Positions 22,125-32,900 of a DNA stretch of 64,000 nucleotides are shown in pieces (the stretch's first letter is position 1; every line of letters starts with the position of its first letter). The notes under the pieces were generated by a model. That model ran no database searches. It had not been told where the DNA came from and worked only from the letters and a program-made list of their open reading frames with translations. Source of the DNA: Chrysogorgia sp. JL179-B06 (lineage: Eukaryota > Cnidaria > Anthozoa > Scleralcyonacea > Chrysogorgiidae); assembly GCA_035772405.1 (NCBI GenBank), contig JAYKKM010000427.1:2619501-2683500 (forward strand). The letters are read 5' to 3'. The position numbers and the translations under genes are program-made.

Positions 22125-22500
22125 ATGTTATGTTGGTGAGACGCTCTAACCATTGAGCCACCGAGACTCAGATGGAGAGCGAAGGTTACAATGATGTGCT
22201 GGTTTGATTGATATATGTACTGCTAAATTGGCGTATCAGTGGGTAGCGTACCCAGATAAATTGGCGTATCAGTGGGTAGCATACCCAGATAAATTGGCGC
22301 ATCAGTGGGTAGTATAGCCAGATAAATTGGCGTATCAGTGGGTAGCGTACCCAGATTGTATGCGGCAGTCACTATATATCAGTAATACTTGGATGTGTTA
22401 ATATACACACTGCTGTAGTGAATCGTCCATGTATCGTCTGTCTACTCCAAGCTCTCCCACATTCACTACAGCAGTGTGTATATTAACGCGATCTCGATAT
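22125..22500. repeat. SINE family 1 copy split by four 33-bp tandem units
   Basis: A minus-strand SINE head (22125-22215) and tail pieces (22395-22490, inverted pair around ACTACAGCAGTGTGTATATTA) flank four copies of a unit containing TAAATTGGCGTATCAGTGGG (22222-22355). Confidence 0.75.
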
Positions 22501-22609
22501 ATGTGAAAATTTATTTGTTTATTTATTTATTTGGATGTTCAGTTTTATGACGTTTGTGACGTAGTAGGAAATACCCATAACTGTTGCGAAACCCATACCT
22601 TTTCTGAAA

Positions 22610-22870
22610 GCCCAATAAACCAGCTATTACCAATGCTTTTGAATTTTCCGAACAAGACACCTTATGTTAATATAAATTAGCGTTAATTATCATAAATCAG
22701 GTTGAAAAACTTCCATTTTTCTAGAAAAGCCCATCTTGCACGCCCGCGTAGCATCATGAAAATTCAAAATGCCACTACTAATCGCAGAGTTTTTTATGAA
22801 ATCAAATCAAACTTGGCGTGTGAGTGGATCTCATGTGCCTGGCGCTTGTCCAATTTCAATTTTTAATCTT
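22610..22870. repeat. Inner piece of the large inverted repeat
   Basis: ATTTTCATGATGCTACGCG-type and ATCAAATCAAACTTGGCGTG-type sequences here are inverted relative to 26330-26600. This indicates that 21190-22870 and 25955-26600 derive from one or two facing copies of the same repeat. No coding content. Confidence 0.65.
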
Positions 22871-23331
22871 GCATTACCGTGTACCGTGTTTTTCGATTGA
22901 CGAGTTCATGGGTCTTCTATGAACCATTTTGACAGGCCCGGACAGGAAAGAGTTAAGCACGCAACACGACAAACGACTTTCCGGTGTTTCCACACATATA
23001 AAAATAAACGTGGGGATTTGAGATTTCCACTTCATGCGTCAATGACACGACTTGGAGGTAAAGTTGATCGAAAGCTGACCTTCCTCTTGACCTCTGAGTA
23101 TTTGGGATATACGGACAAGGAATCCAGTGGCAGTACTTATACCCGATGTACTCATAAACAATGTCTGTCTTGTTGGTAATCTACCTCTTTTTAATATCCG
23201 AAGGTAGTAAAAAAGTAGAGTGCTGCGTAGACAGTGTTTTGGATATATAGCAAAGTGAAAAGGTAATATTATAGGTAATATTTGGCATTTCACTCGATCA
23301 AGGGGACCAGTTGTGAAAAATGCAACTTCAA

Positions 23332-23405
23332 GGCCTCCCGGCTGGAATTGAACCCGCGACCCTGCGATGTTAGTGCAGTGCTCTGACCACTGAGCTACGG
23401 AAGCC
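23332..23405 (-). tRNA. tRNA-like sequence (possible Val-AAC), gene or SINE head
   Basis: Read on the minus strand, 74 nt have a 7-bp acceptor stem (GGCTTCC with GGAGGCC, one G-T), a D arm GCTCAGTGGTCAGAGC, an A box TAGCTCAGTGGTCAGAG and a B box GGGTTCAATTCC. The anticodon arm CTGCA/CGCAG has a mismatched closing pair and a loop CTAACAT, giving anticodon AAC. The T stem has one mismatch. The two mismatches and the SINE-rich setting favour a tRNA-derived repeat or pseudogene over a working tRNA. Confidence 0.5.
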
Positions 23406-24249
23406 GTTGCCGAGAGCCTAGTGCAACAGAACGATCTGTATTTTTTCCAGAACGTTTCTAAACGGATATTGCACGCCTCTAGATACACTCATATATAGTA
23501 TACGAAACTACGGGAACTTTACAAATTTTGTGAGAAAAATACATTATCATGACATTGCACAACGCGAGTTATCCATGGGATGTCTTTGATTATCAACAGT
23601 TTCCTATAACCATTAGTCTTAGAATATAATTAATAATATAAAATAACGTAGCCTAGGTCTATGTATGCTGATACATGAGGTGTGATGACATCATCAACAA
23701 ATAAGAAAAAGAAAACCAATTTATATTACAGATGTAAATTAATTACTTGTCATTGTGACCAAAAGTTGTGACATTGTATATCGCTAATAATTCACGAAGA
23801 AAAGACAAAGAAATCAGTGGCATGGCGCTGCTTGTATATCTGATATAAAATTCTGCTGATTTATATAAACTTTTACTTCGATTTACTTGGATAAAATGGC
23901 TTGAATCTACAATATTGTCGATAAACGTGAACACGTAGAACATTCGTGTCCGTGTTGTTTCGGCCCGCTTATAAGTACCCTGTCAACTTTTCATGTGGGA
24001 GAAAACCCCTTGGAAACCCACGAGTATTGAGAGATAGTTGACGAACTCTTGCTACGTGACATATCCGCGGAATACAGGATTCAAACTCTCGACCTCAGAC
24101 AGTATAGGCTATCGTCAGAGCAGCGGCTGCCTCTCACCAGTCACCACGCATTGCCTACGTGTGTGTTTTGTGTCGAATTCCGGCTTTTCTGCGCCCACGC
24201 GAGCGTCTGTAACGCAAGCTACTCGGACGATAGCTAATCCCTGAAGCCC

Positions 24250-24690
24250 TTGGCAATAAAAAATAGGTACGTAATGCGTACATGTGTCTGTTGACATTAT
24301 TGAGTTACAGAGAAATTTGAGATAAGTAAGTTCATTGGCTTGTGTCCATTCTTTGTGAGTATGTCCGAGGCTATAAGAACGGGTGCTGAACTAGAAGATA
24401 GTTTCGCGCTAAGTTGAGTAAAGATATACTGCAGAATGGGGGCAAACATTTTAAACATATTTGGAAACAATAAGTTTATTTAAATCATATATGTTTTAAG
24501 CTAGCCGACCACTGAAACACAAAATATAGCACCTGGCCAAAAATATCGGTCATTGCAAACATACTGACACTGTCTTCGTTCAAATTCGTATAGTACGTGT
24601 AATTTACACACTAGAACCGGCTGACCAAAATGTTGGTCAGTGTAAACACAATGGCTCAGATAAACAACAAAAGTAGTTCAATACCTATCG
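24250..24690 (+). repeat. Dispersed repeat, direct copy 1 of 2
   Basis: AAGTTCATTGGCTTGTGTCC, GAACTAGAAGATAGTTTCGC and CACTGAAACACAAAATATAG recur in the same order at 34855-35475, with some length differences. Direct repeat of an unknown element; no ORF. Confidence 0.75.
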
Positions 24691-24999
24691 TGGAGTAAAT
24701 AAGCGAAGGAAGAAGCCTATTAATTAGTTTAATGAATGTCCTACGAAATGAAGTTAAAAATAGGTATGATACACTACAGTCTAATGAGAGTGTAATTCAG
24801 AGGGCCTTCACTTGAAATTGCCCACGCAGCTCTACATATTTGGACAAGGCTAAAGGGCTGACTAGAAAGCAGAGGCGTATAGAATGTTTTGATTTTTTAA
24901 AGCTATATGAAACGCTATCTCCTTCATTTTGAGGGCAGTTTGCCCAAACAAATTAACACTCAGTCATAATAAGTCATTCGCGTAAATAGGACACTCTTC

Positions 25000-25395
25000 A
25001 TGGGTTGGTTACCTTAACTTGTGTTGTTCCCTAAGTCTTCTTACACTACAGTAACACTCAGTCTTTCACCTAGATAGGACACTCCTCAGAGGTTGGTTAC
25101 CTTAACTTGTGTTGTTCCCTAAGTCTTCTTACACTACAGTAACACTCAGTCTTTCGTCTTGATAGGACACTCCTCAGAGGTTGGTTATCTTAACTTGTGT
25201 TGTAACCTTAAAAGTTCAGGTGTGCGTCACACTTAAAAGTTCAGGTGTGTGCGACGAACATGTGCGTAACGCACCTTAAAAGTTCAGGTGTGGATGACGC
25301 GCATGTAACCAACCTCTGAGGAGTGTCCTATCTAGTTGAAAGACTGAGTGTAACTGTAGTGTAAGAAGACTTAGGGAACAACACAAGTTAAGGTT
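25000..25395. repeat. About 82-bp units: three direct and one inverted
   Basis: TAAGTCTTCTTACACTACAG..CACTCAGTCTTTC..AGGACACTCCTCAGAGGTTGG appears three times (partly) in 25000-25200 and once inverted at 25304-25395. The spacer is made of short GTTCAGGTGTG/CACACCTG-type units. Foldback-type repeat. Confidence 0.85.
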
Positions 25396-25954
25396 GAAAA
25401 TAAACTCTACAAAGTAATGAAAATGAGCCAGAACCTAAAAACAGGTTCTTATTTTCTTAAGAAAAAAGCGACTTGGTTTTGGTAAGCTAGTGTGGTCTAT
25501 TATTGATATAAATTATGTATAAATGTTCTCCAAATTACTGCAGTCTAAGCAAATTAATACAAATCCTATATGCACTTTAAAGCTACACTGTATATAATTT
25601 ACAGTTTATAACTGTGTAAATTCAATGGAACAAAATAACGTATACATTCATAAATAGCCTAATTTTGCAGTAAACACCATTTATATAAGAACCTTTTTAG
25701 GCTAACTTGGAAAAATCTAGGTTCTTATACGTAGCCTTTATTTAGAGATAAGTGGATCCGATACGGGTTTTTACTGTATATTAACATTGAATGACCTCGC
25801 TTCCTATACTCCTCGCTTCCCGGTTAAACTTTCCTTATCTCTGAAACTCTCACACAGACCTGCCAACTCTCAGTATTGTCGCCGGTATGAAACACAGAAA
25901 ATGGTAAATAGTTCCGGCCATCATCCTCTCCGGAAAGTGGAATAATCTATAAGG

Positions 25955-26600
25955 GAGCTGTCATTAATTCCACCCGGGAGGGGACAGAAGGAAAACTGAA
26001 AATTCTTGTTAAAGTTTCGTGACCCAACCAAATTTCCCTGGATGCTTTCGAACCACTGAAATCGAAACTATATTTACATGTACATAATTTCTGGGGGCAA
26101 GGGGTTCTCAAAACAACTTTTCTTTGTGTGTGATATGGATATTTCTTGGACTTACATAGCGTATATCAATTCCTATGTTATAAATATTATATTTGTTTTC
26201 TTCGATTACTTTTGATACTAATCAAAAAGGATTCATGGCGCATCAAAGGTTTTCCAAATCGGTTTTCGTAGCCCCACCAACTTTATTGAACGGAAACGCA
26301 AGATTAAAAACTGAATTTCGACAAACGCCAGCACATGAAATCCACTCACACGCCAAATTTGATTTGATTTCATAAAACAACTGCGATTGGTGGCATTTTG
26401 AATTTTCATGATGCTACGCGCGCGTAGGCGAAGGCTAAAAGGGATGACTCAAAAGGGCGAGATGGGATGATCCAGAAAAATGAAAGTTTTTCAACCTGAT
26501 TTATGAAAATTAATGCTAATTTATATTAACATAATGTTGTCTTGTTCGGAAATTTAAAAGCACTTGTAAAAGCCGGTTTATTGGGCTTTCAGAAAATGTA
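25955..26600. repeat. Right arm of the large interrupted inverted repeat
   Basis: Reverse-complement partner of 21190-21720 and 22610-22870. It begins AGCTGTCATTAATTCCACCC and includes AGTTTCGTGACCCAACCAAA and TACATAGCGTATATCAATTC. Confidence 0.75.
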
Positions 26601-28380
26601 TAGCTTTCACAACAGTTATCAGTGGTTATTTCCAGAGATATCAATAGAACAAAGAGGTGGTTTAATTTTGGATGTTTTATTAAGAGTTGCGGTCTCCGCT
26701 AGTGAATTTAAGCCGTACGGGTTTTCCTTCCCGTGGGTGGCAAATGGTGAATGTCCTCCAGACTCCCACCTTTATTAAAAGTGCTGTACTTCCTTTTTGC
26801 GGTTTATACTTTAATATAATTGCACCAAACAAGATCGTGAACGGCGTGAAGGCTTGACTGCGAATAGATAAGCATTAATTAGCAGAGAAGGCGTTGCAAT
26901 GACTTAGAAGAATTGGCTTTATACCGTCAGAATACCTGAGTCTGATACTTTTGGACTGGCCAAATGGCAATGTCATCGGCGCAATGAAGTGAAGCCAAGG
27001 TGCGAGCAGTTTAATAAGGTATTTAATGGTTATTTTCATGCCACTTTGACGCGAAGATAATGGTCTAAAGCTAATGTCGTTTGATATTGGTCGTTGTTTG
27101 ACGATTAAACTGTGTAGGCTCTTCCCTAATTTCACGAAGCACGAAGTGTTTGTTATTAAAAGTACATATTAGGTTACTACCGTGGTAGGCCAGTATTTTA
27201 ATGGTTTCAATACTAGAAACAATAAAACATCTTCGTTTCGAATGCAGGAAATTTAATTTTGTTTATATCTTTCCCGACGAAGGAAGCAGCCGAACGTATT
27301 AATGCAGAGGGCATGTCATTTCCGTTGATTCAAGGACCGCGAGAAAACGAATCGTCGAATGTGTTGATATTGTTTGTGTTTACAAATATTTCTTGCTGTA
27401 ATTGTGTAACAATGAAGACGACTTTAAATATTTAGTGTTTCTACTGGTTTGATTTGTTTTTCCACGACTTGTACAGGTACCTAGGTGTTCTTTAAGACGT
27501 CATCTGGAAGTCTAAGACTTCAAGATGTTGTCTGAGAGGTATCCGCTGTATCGCTATATCTCTCGAGTGTTATGCATTGTCTGATATCGATCTCAAGTCA
27601 AAATATTTCGACTTGTGAATGCTTTCTTTTATCGCGGTGTTTTGTATTGTAGCGATATATTGCTACAATATGTCGCAATTAAGTGTAGTTTTGCAACATC
27701 AAATGTAGTGGTTATATATATATACATGTGGAATTATGAGTTTATATTGTATGCAAATATTAAGGAAACCACACCGCATACCACACCACTTAACGAGTCG
27801 AATCAATTTACTAAAGTTAGACTCTTAGATGAATCATAATATTGCAGCAGTTGCCAAGTTACCTCTAGTGTATTTGTAAATGTATGTTTTGTATCTTAAT
27901 TACAACCATTTGTTTTGTATACATTTCAACCACATTTGTTTTCAAGTCCATACAAATTATCGAAAATAACTTTGAGAGTTATAAGTAGATGACGTCAGGA
28001 TCATAGGTTAATGATTCTACGCAAATAGTGTGGCAAATATGGGTGAGGGGAAGTGCAGTTCCGAGGGTCTGGGTCCTCAGAAACGGGCGAACAAGGTCGC
28101 AATGAGGGTAAGGCTCCTCACTCCTTTTGGAAAGGACCTTGCCCTCGTGTCCTGGCCTGGGCTTCACCGTGGGTGAAGTATGTAAATGCTAGAATGACTA
28201 AAGTGACTGGCAAAGCTGGAGTTGGGGCCTATAGGATAACGTGTCTTTGTTCTTTGTTTAACAAATGTTATACTCTTGTGACAGTTCCTTGCTCGTGTAC
28301 ACAATGCTGTATTGACCATCGTCAGGCATGATAGCTCTGTGAGTGATGTTGCTAAGTCATTAACCTTAATGTATATCTTA
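26601..28380. other. Intergenic, no supported feature
   Basis: Several short open frames, none with recognisable similarity. This segment is the most likely place for the untranslated first exon and promoter of the downstream RhoGEF, because that gene's first coding exon begins at a splice acceptor (29940), but I cannot point to it. Confidence 0.4.
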
Positions 28381-28495
28381 TATTTATATAAATTAATACT
28401 GATAGACCACAGGTTAAGCCCACTCATCTGGTTAAGCCTATCAGTGTCAACATACAAATTCACCTTATTGGTCTCCAAACATTACTTGTAGTACC

Positions 28496-29002
28496 AGAGA
28501 CGTAGGAACGGATTTAAAGTTGGGGGGGGGGGCGGGCTGAAGTTGACAAGCAGGTAATCAGTGACCGCATTTGGAGAGGGGTACGGGGGTCCTTGCCCGG
28601 AAAATTTTGAAATCTAGAAGCTCGGAAAGATAATTTGAGCAGTTTAAATGAATCCAAGAGTTACCTGCTGTCTCTTATATGTACCAGGTGATGCCATTTT
28701 TTGCACCTAGTACTGAGAGAAGGGTCTGGGAACATATCTAACACTCACGTGGCAGACTATACCCGTTTGTAAAATCTCGTGTAGATGAAACCCGTAGGTA
28801 GATTACCTTAAGTAGCTTCTCTCCTCGCCTCTTTAGTCATACTAATACAATTGGGAAAAAACATTAAATTTAGCAATGCTTGTCCTGATTTTTGGGGGCT
28901 CAGCCCCCCCCCCGATTTAAAATTTTGGCGTGGCTGAAGCCACCCCGGTTCCTACGCCTATGTGTAGTCTACACATAGGCGTAGGAATCGACTGTAGTAC
29001 TA
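28496..29002. mobile_element. Insertion with ACGTAGGAAC / GTTCCTACG ends
   Basis: A GACGTAGGAACGG motif at the left and GGTTCCTACGCC near 28950 plus an adjoining inverted ACACATAGGCGTAGGAA mark inverted ends. Homopolymer G and C runs (28523-28533, about 28905-28914) occur inside. No ORF recognised. Confidence 0.55.
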
Positions 29003-29466
29003 CACACGTAAAAACACACAGTCTGTTTCTACCTGTGTACAGCCTAAAACATGGTTGATATTGCCAGGGTTGAGCTGGCCAGCTTGAACAGGGTTGTCAA
29101 CAGGCCTGTTCATGGATGTTGGAACAGTATTGTTCATGGCTGATGATCGAACAGGATTGAACAGTGTTAAACAACATTGTTCATACATGATACAACATGT
29201 CAGAGCATGATGAAATAACAAAGTTGAACAGCGTTGTTACAACAGCCATGATTACCATGAACTTGGTTGTTCTATCAAGCTGGTTTTTGCATGTTCTAAC
29301 ATGAACAACTGCTGTCAATTCAACAAGCCCTGTCACAACATGTTGAAAGTACATGCTTGAGCAGTGCTGTTATTTTAACAGTCATGATCTATCATGTTGA
29401 CAATGCTGATACAGGCATGTACTTGAACCAACAACCTTGTTACAACCTGTGAGATTTTTACGTGTG
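29003..29466. mobile_element. 464-bp element with CACACGTAAAAA inverted ends
   Basis: The left end CACACGTAAAAACACACAG and the right end (reverse complement CACACGTAAAAATCTCACAG) form imperfect terminal inverted repeats. The interior is dominated by degenerate GTTGAACAAC/AACATGTTG-type words in both orientations. Noncoding. Confidence 0.7.
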
Positions 29467-29993
29467 AAGTTGTTTTAAAAACATGTTTATCTTTGATGAT
29501 CATTTCCTTTATTCTCATTACCTCTCTACTTGGTTAACCATTGATATTATTAGGAGAAGTTAAATGTTGATCACTCCTGGGGTTTAAAGGATTGGCAGAA
29601 ACCTTTTCAATGAATTATTATTTTTTGAGTCTTAAAGGTGCCATCCAGTCCATTCTGCGCATGTCCACATTTCTGTTTACATCGTTTGTTTACATTGCAT
29701 TATATAAACATTAAACATGAAGATTGCGGATTTGTTTTCCATTCTTGAGCTTTTCTGCCTAAAAAGTGTGTTATAAGAAGCTGTTCTGTTCCTAAATGTG
29801 GATAATATATCAAACTACCACTCGCGCCTTCGCCACCTTTGACAAATACTCGCTTTCAAACTGTTGCAAATCTATCACACATTGCACAGAATGGACTGGA
29901 CAGCACCTTTAACTACATTTATTTCTATCTTTCATTTCAGTGATATATCACAAATATAGAATACAAGATCGAAGTGAGGAGTTAAACTATACA

Positions 29994-32900
29994 ATGATGG
30001 AAATGGCAGAGTCAAGGCCACGTTACCCAGTTCCAAAACCTAGACAAAACCAAAAACCTTTTCCCGGATCAAAAACAGCCCTCATTGTTTGTTCCAATGG
30101 CTCGGATCTCTCAATGTCTCCCCCTGACAAACCACCAGTGGTCAAGCCAAAACCAAAGGGATACAAAGCATTAGACTACAACAACAAAGGACTTGTGTCC
30201 ATTACTAAAGACATTGATATTGGCGACGGACTGGTAAATTCCTCAACCGTTACTGCTCCAAATGAATACATGGAGAAAAACAACAATATACCAAGTGTAA
30301 AAGATAGTTACGTGCCTGGAAATGTCAACTCCGTATATAAAAAACCATTACCTCCTATTCCTCCAGAAGATTCTGCAGACACTGGAAACCAAAATCTAAA
30401 AAAAAAATTATGTGTACCTGATTGTATTGCCAGTGATTCAACTGTAAAGGCCAACGATAATATTGTGAATCAGCGAACACCACCATTACCACGGAAACCG
30501 GCTAGAATATGCGTCTCTGCATTGGAATCACAGCTGCATGCTAAAAAGGCAGAGACACCTTTGAATAAGCCTTCTGTATCTTCAATAGATTTGTCTAGAA
30601 ATAGAGGCCAAGGTACTGCCTCTGGACGTAACCCAACTTTGCCATGGAAACCAACAAAGCTGTGTCGTCACTCAGATGTGTGTGAACAACCATTGGCCAC
30701 TCCTATCTCAAACTCTGCATCTAGGCCTCTCTCGTTGCCACAACAACCATATCTTGAAACCAACGATGATGTAATTGTTACTGGTATACAAGGAAAACAG
30801 GTACTAAGCGTGTCAACACCAGAAATAACAAGCACCAATGCTCAGCACTTTGTTGGCTTATTGAGCGATAAAAACAACTGGGGTAAGGACGTCGGACGTA
30901 CTCCTCCGTTACCGAGGAAACCGGCCAGAAAACTTTCGCCCGGTCTACAGATGCATCTTCAGTTAGCCAAGGGTGGTAACGGTGCAGAGGAACAGTCGTG
31001 GGGCATTGGTAGCTCAGAGAAGCGACCTTTTCAACTTCAATCAGAGAAACCAAGTGTTGGTTTGCCACCTGGTGACCGGACGCAAAGAACGTCACCCAGA
31101 CACCATGCCGTTAAGGGTGTGACGTCACCGAACTCGGAAAATAAATTTGGTTATCCAATAGGAATACCTGAACTGTCTGCAAAACAAGATGCTAATAATT
31201 CTCGTAGTAACAAGCAGACCCCAGGAGGCCATGGAAAGGCAGTAGATAACATGAAACAAGGAGGTGGTCAAGGACTGACACCTTTGAACACAAGACAAGA
31301 ACCACCTCATCGAGCTCTTCCACCTGTGCCACCTGATAATAAAACACCTCCTAGTTCAACTCGGAGACCGCCTCCTGGCCTGCCAAAGCAGCCATCGCTT
31401 GACAAGAAAAAGATGTCAATACCACCTCCTCTTCCAGACGCCCCAAGACCAATATCCGTCGTTGCAAACAAGCAGGCATTGAGACGAAAGTCAGAAGGTG
31501 ATTTGGTGGATAATGATGGTATAAATTTCTATATAAAATGTTTAAGGGTCGTGGCTAGATGGAATACTCGCAGTTGAGGTGACCGTGAGGTTACTAGGTC
31601 TGAGTCGTCTTCTGGACGATGTTTTTATTAGTATTAGTATTAAGTTTAGTATTAGAAAACCATTAGGTGTGTTAGAAACTTAGAAAACCCATTAGGTGGG
31701 GGGTTAGGATTAGGATCTAAGTTGTTTTGAGGTTAGCAGTTCCATGATGTATTTCATAATACAGGCATGTCCGATCGCATGATTGCAGTACAATCTCTCA
31801 TTTCATCCAACCTCTTGCGGATACTAAAAAAGATCGTCCAGAAGACAACTCAGACCTAGTACCTCACGGTCACCTCAATTGCGAGTATTCCAGATCTTAA
31901 GCCACGACCATGTTTAAGCCCCAATATCAGGATACAAATTCTCCTTATTAGTCTCCAAGCATTTCTTATAGTACTAGTTGGGAGAAGTTGTTTTAAAAAC
32001 ATCAGTTTATCTTTGGTGATCATTTTCTTTATTCTCATTACCTCTATGCTTGGTTAACCATTGATATTATTAGGAGAAGATAGATGTTGATCACTCCTGG
32101 TGTTAAGGGGATCAGTGGACATGGTTAGCTATTGGGGGAGTGAAGATGGGCTTAGGGGATAAAGGTTTAAAAATATTGATTATCCTGAAGAGTGGTTAAT
32201 TTTTACTTCAGATTCAGAATACTGGGTTGCCTATCAACATATGGAGCCTCCTAAGGATAACATTGACAGCAATAAAAGTGAATACGAGGACCCTGATGCA
32301 GGGGTTGTGAGAGGGTTCATGGATTCTGTAAAGAGAAAGTCAGAACCTTCAAGGTAAAGTATATAAGCTGCTGTAGTAATGAGCGACAAGCTTAACCAGC
32401 TGTTGTGGTCTAATGGTTACCACACATGTCTATGAGCTGGGAGAGACAGGTTCAAATCCTGGGTCAGACCTCTACTCTTTACTCTGTCATGAAGAGCCTT
32501 TGCTCATAATGTTAGACCAGCACATGCTATTTATCCTCAACTCTACCTGTGTATGTGTATTGATGTACCTTATGTTTTTGCATACAGTATAACAGAAGTT
32601 GTTTGTGCATTTTGTTAGATGTTTTGAGGAAACTGCTGAGATCAATGAAGGTGGATACGAGCATCCTGACGAATATGTTGTGAAGGGGCTCGTGGAGTCA
32701 ATTCATAAAAAAAGAGATCATTCAAGGTATTAGCAATGAAACCAGTGCTGTGACTATAGCATTTGTTTAGTAATGCACTTGTATACATACTCATGCCACA
32801 GACATTTGTTTGTGCAGATATGCACTATTTATTTATTTTTAAAATTTCATGTTAAAGTAGAAATGATCAACGTAAAGAAAATCTTGATCCAGTGAAGCCA

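Larger units (their letters stand above)
28380..29595 (+). repeat. Dispersed repeat interrupted by insertions
   Basis: The outer parts (28380-28495 and 29460-29595) correspond to one continuous stretch at about 31900-32105 (TTAGTCTCCAAGCATTTC then AGTTGTTTTAAAAACAT then GGTTAACCATTGATATTATT). So 28496-29460 is inserted DNA in this copy. The two copies flank the large first coding exon of the RhoGEF as direct repeats. Confidence 0.8.

Noticed and set aside
24038..24297. Overlapping 60-68-codon frames on both strands
   Set aside because: No homology and no splice logic; region adjoins a dispersed repeat.
26542..27135. Two open frames (78 codons plus strand, 86 codons minus strand)
   Set aside because: No recognisable motif and one overlaps the end of the large inverted repeat; treated as chance.
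31519..31577. Extension of the RhoGEF first exon to a stop at 31577 as a short protein
   Set aside because: The added residues come from the arm of a foldback element; a donor at 31519 joins in phase to exon 2. A retained-intron short isoform remains possible but unsupported.
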